A stretch of DNA of 64,000 nt from Sorex araneus. Lineage: Eukaryota; Chordata; Mammalia; Eulipotyphla; Soricidae. Positions 59,778 through 64,000 of this stretch are shown here, piece after piece. The position numbers and the translations under genes are program-made. Where the stretch lies: the NCBI RefSeq assembly GCF_027595985.1, contig NC_073305.1, positions 106,699,535 to 106,763,534 of the forward strand. Direction: 5' to 3'. The notes below the pieces were generated by a model. It searched no databases. It had not been told where the DNA came from and worked only from the letters and a program-made list of their open reading frames with translations. How positions within the stretch are numbered: position 1 is the stretch's first letter; each line of letters begins with the position of its first letter.

Positions 59778-59955
59778 TGGGCTTTGGAGACACACCTAGT
59801 GATGCTACCTAGTGATGCTCAGGAATTACTCTGAGCTCTGAAGTCTGAGGTCACTCCTGTTAAGTCTCAGGGGACCATATGTGGTGCCGAGGATGGAACC
59901 CAGGTCTGTAGTGTGCAAGACAAGCACCATATCCATTGTACTCTCTCTCCAGCCC
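59778..59955 (-). repeat. SINE-I, antisense, with short internal duplication
   Basis: ctagtgatgctacctagtgatgct at 59798-59821 repeats a segment. The B-box appears as gatggaacccaggt and the head ends ctctctctccagccc. Confidence 0.8.
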
Positions 59956-60417
59956 ATATAATAAGTTTTAATGCTTTGATCAACATCTAATTTTATCCAC
60001 TCTCCAGTCCTTGCAACTACCATTTTATTCTGTTTTTATGAGTTCTGTTTATCCATATTCCACATATAAATGATATCATACACCATCTTTCATCTCAGTC
60101 TAATTTATTTCACTTAACATATTGCCATGTTGTCCAAATAATAGAATTCCTTCTTGTGAGTGAATAATATTCCACCATGTGTTCATATAAGTATGTACAC
60201 ACATACATATTTTCAGCCACTCACAAATTAACAGATAGTATAGTTGTTTCCATGTATGGCCATAGTGAGTAAACATGGGGTGCGAACGTCTCCTTTATAT
60301 ATCAACTGCCTGGCCCTCAAATATATGACTAGAACTGGAATTAGTGAATTTAATAATAGTTCCATTTGGATATTTTTCTTTAAAAATGTTGTATATTTTA
60401 ATCTTTTAAGAAAAATT

Positions 60418-60580
60418 ACAGGTTGGAGGTGGGAGGGAAAATGAGGACAGTGGCTGGAGGGTAGAGACACTGGTAAAGGGATTGGTGTTGGAACATCATA
60501 TGTCTGAAACACAATCATAAATATCTTTGTAACTGTAATTCAGTGACTCATTTTTAAAAACAATTTTAAATAAAATTTAA
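60418..60580 (+). repeat. L1 3' end fragment
   Basis: G-rich tract (ggttggaggtgggaggg), then agggattggtgttggaacatc, tgtaactgtaattcagtga and an A-rich tail. It is a short sense insertion within antisense L1 sequence. Confidence 0.75.
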
Positions 60581-60797
60581 AGTTAAAAATATTAAAGGCT
60601 GCACCAATTTTCACCCTTACCACTTACATTCCCACACTCTTATTCCAACTAAAATAATGACACAAATAAGAACTTTGCAGTTAACAATATACACTTGGAT
60701 AGCTATTGTTTTAAAATGTCATTAGCAAAATATCTGTCTCCAGTGTCACTTTAAAAAATTGTGCATTTAAATATATTAATTTTTCTTTATATTTAAT

Positions 60798-60893
60798 ATG
60801 CCAAAAACAGTAACAAGTCTCACAATGGAGACATTACTGGTGCCCGCATGAGCAAATGGATGAACAACCAGGTTAACAGTACTACAGTGCTAT
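60798..60893 (+). repeat. SINE-II, 5'-truncated (tail half)
   Basis: It starts at atatgccaaaaacagtaac and ends aacagtactacagtgctat. No tRNA-like head. Target duplication not clear. Confidence 0.85.
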
Positions 60894-61798
60894 ATCCTCT
60901 GATTTTTAAATGCTACTTTTCCCACAAATGATTCAAATTTGCTTCATATGCTGACTATCCTTTCTATGTTGCAAAAGGAAAACAAGGTGTATTTTCTTCC
61001 CTCAAGATCCTGGTTTTTTTAGTCATCAAAGATATGCCTGTTTTTTCTAGCAGTGTGTTAAATTCTCTTGGTGCTTTGAATATCAAAGACACTGTTTCCT
61101 TTTTATGGTGTGACATCTTGAATAATCCATTTTCTTTCAAACTTGTAACATATTATTTCCTTCTAGGAGTGACTGCCAGTCATCTTTAAAGTAATCATAC
61201 TATTCAAACACTGTTTACTATGATAAGTCCAAAGTCTTTGAACTAAACTGCTTTTCCTTTCATATACTGTAACATAACTGGTTTCTATGCTTTCATTGAA
61301 AATTTAAACAAGAACTGATGTGTGCTTCAATATGCAGCAATGAACTCTGAAGTCTATGTTTTATACAAAGAAGTTTAATTTCCTTTGAAAACTGGAATCT
61401 TTTTTCCTAAACTAAAATATATTTTTGGTGCTATAGTAGACTTTTAGCTTATTGAATTTTATATTCCCATATGGCATTTTAGGAACATACACTCAAAATG
61501 CTAGTTTTTAAATAGGATTTATAAACATTTTTATTATAAACTTATGAAGATTGAGCATTGAGCATATAATTTTATGACCACTGATTATCTGCATGGAAAA
61601 CTCTCACTAAGAGCTTTCTAAATAATAAAGCTACAATAGCGGTTCCAGACTTGTATCTCTAAATGAACAACATCTCGTAAGTTAAATGTTCATCTCCTGA
61701 AATTGTGATCTAAATGTTTGCCCTCCATGTTTATTTTTCAAGAACAATCAAAATATTTTGTTCATCTACAAAGCAAATTTAGCAAATGACTTTAAAAG
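60894..61798. other. No gene or repeat recognised
   Basis: AT-rich sequence without a family I can name and without an open frame. Confidence 0.4.
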
Positions 61799-61886
61799 GG
61801 TTTTATTTTTTTTCCTGATTTTTAAAAATTTAATGTGTTTACATCAAAAAATTAGGTAGTCATTTTACATTTAAGAAATTAAAAAA

Positions 61887-62068
61887 GGGGGCCAGAGCGA
61901 TAGCACAGCGGGTAGGGCGTTTGCCTTGCACGCGGCCGATCCGGGTTCTATCCCCGGCATCCCATATGGTCCTCCAAGCACCGCCAGGAGTAATTCCTGA
62001 GTGCAAAGCCAGGAGTAACCCCTGAGCATCGCTGGGTGTGACCCAAAAAGAAAAAAAAAAAAAAAAAA
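61887..62068 (+). repeat. SINE-I, youngest-looking copy
   Basis: Consensus head (gatagcacagcgggtagggcg), B-box (ccgggttctatcccc) and a run of about 20 A. Exact duplication aagaaattaaaaaa at 61873-61886 and 62069-62082. Confidence 0.94.
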
Positions 62069-62338
62069 AAGAAATTAAAAAAAATTTAAACAATACCAAC
62101 AGTGAAAGGACTTTCATTGAGTTTACATTTTTTTTTTTTTGCTATCATTTTGAACTACAATTTATCTCACCCTGCCTTTAGGCAATGTGCAAATGTATTC
62201 AGGCACCCAACACAATCAGGAAACTAAACATAGGGAGCACATTATCCGTCAATGTCCCTAAAAGGAAACACATGTACTTTTTATTAAAAAACTTTGTAAT
62301 ATGTAAGCATTATATAATAATGCTAGTAACTACCTTTT

Positions 62339-62672
62339 TTTAAAAAAAAATATTTATTTATTTTTTTAAGGGTACAGTTACAGATTTATACATTTTTGTG
62401 TTCATGTTTTCCCTATACAAAGTTCAAGAACCCATCCCTTCACCAGTGCCCATTCTCTACCACCAGTAAACCCAGCATCCCTCCCACCCTCCCCAGTCCC
62501 GTCTCCCCACCCCCCCACACACTGCCACTATGGCAGGGTATTCCCTTTAGTTCTCTCTCTGTGATTAGGTGTTGTGGTTTGCAATAAAGGTGTTGCGTGG
62601 CCATTGTGTTCAGTCTCTAGTCTACATTCGGCACACATCACCCTTCCCCCGAATGACCTCCAACCACATTTT
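62339..62672 (-). mobile_element. 5'-truncated L1 3' end, antisense
   Basis: On the plus strand it reads as the complement of the young L1 3' UTR (ttcaccagtgcccattctc, ccctcccaccctccccagtc, ttctctctctgtgattaggt). The exact 13-bp duplication gtaactacctttt lies at 62326-62338 and 62673-62685. Confidence 0.92.
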
Positions 62673-63393
62673 GTAACTACCTTTTGTCACAAGAATCATC
62701 ACCAAAGTTTTTCAGAAATGAGTTCACATAAAAATTAAATATTCAAAAGGTGAAATGTTCCTTTCAGCTTTATCGAGATCTTTCTTTTGAAAAGAAATAC
62801 TTTAACAGTTTTAAAGCAAAGTTGTTTAAGAGTCTAGACAGCTAAATCTATACTCCTGAGTTCAAACTTGTAAGCCTTTTGTAAATAGTGTTCAAATAAA
62901 GTGTCCTCCCCTTCCCATTCTCCCACCCCAAATCTTGTATTGTTTCTTACAAAACTTTGGTTAAGAGTAGAAATATACCCAGGCAGATGAATATGCCATT
63001 TAGTAGAAAGAACAGTAAAGCCCAACTAATGGCTTTGGGTTTTACAAATAGAAGGCAATTAAAATGTACTCAAAGTTACATTAAGAAAAATCTTTCAGGG
63101 GGTAATATTGAAACAGTCACAAAGGTTAAGAAAATACTGATATCAAAGTACAATGACTACAATATTGAAATAGACAAAAACTACTATAGAAGAGCCTCTT
63201 TTAAAATAAAAAATAAAGAACACATGAGTCAGGATTCACTTCCTGTTCCATTCATGAATTTTAGTCTTTATATTCAAAAGGTTGGTTGTGTTGACATCTA
63301 GTAGTTTTCTTACGAGCGCTGATGAAGCATGATTCCAACTTCAGAAGATGATTCTTTCTTAGGGAACAGCTCTGGGCTCAGGTCACATCTTGG

Positions 63394-63600
63394 TCACTGT
63401 ACAATTTCAAAGTAGTGCAGGATCGCCATGATGTGCTGCAGCATGAAGACATATCCTGTGTACAGGGCCATCCCCATGAAGAAGACCAGCATGGAATTGA
63501 ACACCCTGTGCTCCCAGGGCTCCAGTATGTAGAGCGCCGTGACCAGCAGGTACTGGTAGTAGAACCAGGACATCTGCTTCCAGGCCCGCGCCAGTGCCAT
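63394..63600 (-). CDS. SPTSSA-like: Open reading frame of the SPTSSA retrocopy
   Basis: A 68-residue frame, intact to its stop, matching serine palmitoyltransferase small subunit A. That is a small ER membrane protein which activates the SPTLC1-SPTLC2 complex, the first step of sphingolipid synthesis. Blocks MALARAWKQMSWFYYQYLL, TALYILEPWE, VFNSMLV, GMALYTGYVFM and QHIMAILHYFEIVQ follow the family order, with two hydrophobic segments (about 12-26 and 36-53). The normal first three residues (MAG) are missing and the frame begins at the family's second Met. Differences include HR after EPWE, FFM before GMALY and Leu before QHIM. There are no introns and no promoter is visible. Whether it is expressed is unknown. 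Confidence 0.8.
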   Translation of the reverse strand: MALARAWKQMSWFYYQYLLVTALYILEPWEHRVFNSMLVFFMGMALYTGYVFMLQHIMAILHYFEIVQ

Positions 63601-63632
63601 CCCGCCGAGCGTCAGTCTGTGGTTTTATTTTT

Positions 63633-63890
63633 GATGTGCATTTTAATAGGACTTTTCTATGTCTCCAGTGAAATTTTTCTGTTTCTGAGATATCTGATAT
63701 GAAAGCCACTCTACAAGTATAGCTACTGAACATTTCAGATTAGACTATGCTTTCACTGAAACAATAAACTGCAATAAAAATGTGCAATCAATATAAAATA
63801 TATATTTATTTCAAAGAATCAACTTGGAAAAATGCAAAAAATATTGACTACAGTTGGAAATTAAATTTTTTTGCTAAATTAGAATCACTG
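63633..63890. other. AT-rich, nothing recognised
   Basis: No feature seen. Confidence 0.4.
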
Positions 63891-63891
63891 T

Positions 63892-64000
63892 ATCACTGTA
63901 TCACTGTCATCCTGTTGTTTGTCAATTTACTTGAGCAAGCACCAGTAATGTCTCTATGAACTCAGCCCTGAGATTTTAGCAGCCTCTCTTTATTCGTCTT
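63892..64000 (-). mobile_element. 0.65-kb composite element, copy F (cut by window end)
   Basis: It starts with the tail repeat atcactgtatcactgtatcac, then the RTE-like terminus, then ctcagccctgagattttagcagcctctctttatt, which is specific to the composite family (compare 58255-58290). The tail here is (TATCACTG)n, not (ATC)n. Confidence 0.85.

Larger units (their letters stand above)
56950..60700 (-). repeat. Old L1 relic, antisense, host of nested repeats
   Basis: Antisense ORF2 can be followed in pieces. 57360-58170 is the C-terminal half (for example agaagctttgctatttggt, gttccagtaccaca and ggctaaccagggtcttttg on the plus strand), 58850-59165 and 59425-59770 are the RT region. 59990-60417 and 60590-60700 look like a second antisense L1 3' part, so at least two elements may be joined. 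Interrupted by repeats at 58188, 59166, 59778 and 60418. Confidence 0.65.
61811..63620 (-). pseudogene. SPTSSA: Retrocopy of SPTSSA mRNA (with nested SINE and L1 end)
   Basis: The minus strand carries an uninterrupted SPTSSA coding region at its 5' end, followed by a long 3' UTR-like stretch. A candidate 12-bp duplication ggttttattttt lies at 61799-61810 and 63621-63632. On the minus strand it starts with A's, as L1 target sites do. A T run just inside the low end would be the poly(A), and ATTAAA lies about 20 bp before it. Two later insertions sit inside (61887 and 62339). The coding identity is firm. The distal 3' extent is inferred. Confidence 0.6.

Noticed and set aside
61887-61975. tRNA gene
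   Set aside because: A-box and B-box are present but the sequence belongs to the SINE-I family with many copies and does not fold into a standard tRNA.

Overview
The window is mammalian nuclear DNA from an intergenic or intronic, AT-rich and very repeat-rich region. No native multi-exon gene, exon or structural RNA gene could be supported. The dominant short repeat is a tRNA-derived SINE with A-box and B-box motifs, typical of shrews (SOR-type SINE, Soricidae). Reverse-transcriptase fragments resembling the RTE family known from the common shrew and parasitic nematodes point the same way. The likeliest source is a shrew, probably Sorex. This assignment rests on remembered repeat families, not on a search.

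Layout. 1-10.9 kb: a partial LTR, old L1 relics and SINEs. 10.9-17.3 kb: two antisense RTE fragments flank an old L1 (12.4-15.9 kb). That L1 has been invaded by an RPL7A retrocopy, which itself carries a 0.7-kb composite repeat, and by a 1-kb element carrying a SINE. 18.7-29.6 kb: one decayed L1 holds four later insertions: two SINEs, a complete 1.2-kb solo LTR with a 6-bp target duplication, and a full-length young L1 (23195-29334). The young L1 has tandem 5' promoter units, an intact ORF1 and an ORF2 broken by one missing base in an A run. 29.9-31.1 kb: the longest RTE copy. 32-33.5 kb: an internally deleted L1. 34.1-36.6 kb: an LTR split by a 1.5-kb composite retrotransposon with a 12-bp minisatellite. 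44.4-45.5 kb: a SINE whose tail has grown into about 0.9 kb of GAAA/GGAA repeat. 49-51.5 kb and 58-59 kb: more copies of the composite repeat. 61.8-63.6 kb: an SPTSSA retrocopy with an open reading frame.

How the parts work together. Two autonomous reverse-transcriptase systems have shaped the window. L1 explains the A-tailed insertions: SINE-I, the retrocopies, the truncated L1s and the VNTR composite. RTE explains a second set whose 3' ends share about 60 bp with the end of the RTE reading frame: SINE-II, the 0.65-kb composite repeat, and a 63-bp solitary tail with its own target duplication. The two SINE families share one tRNA-like head but carry different tails, so they appear to have been split between two mobilising machines. 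Nested target-site duplications give a relative order of insertion.
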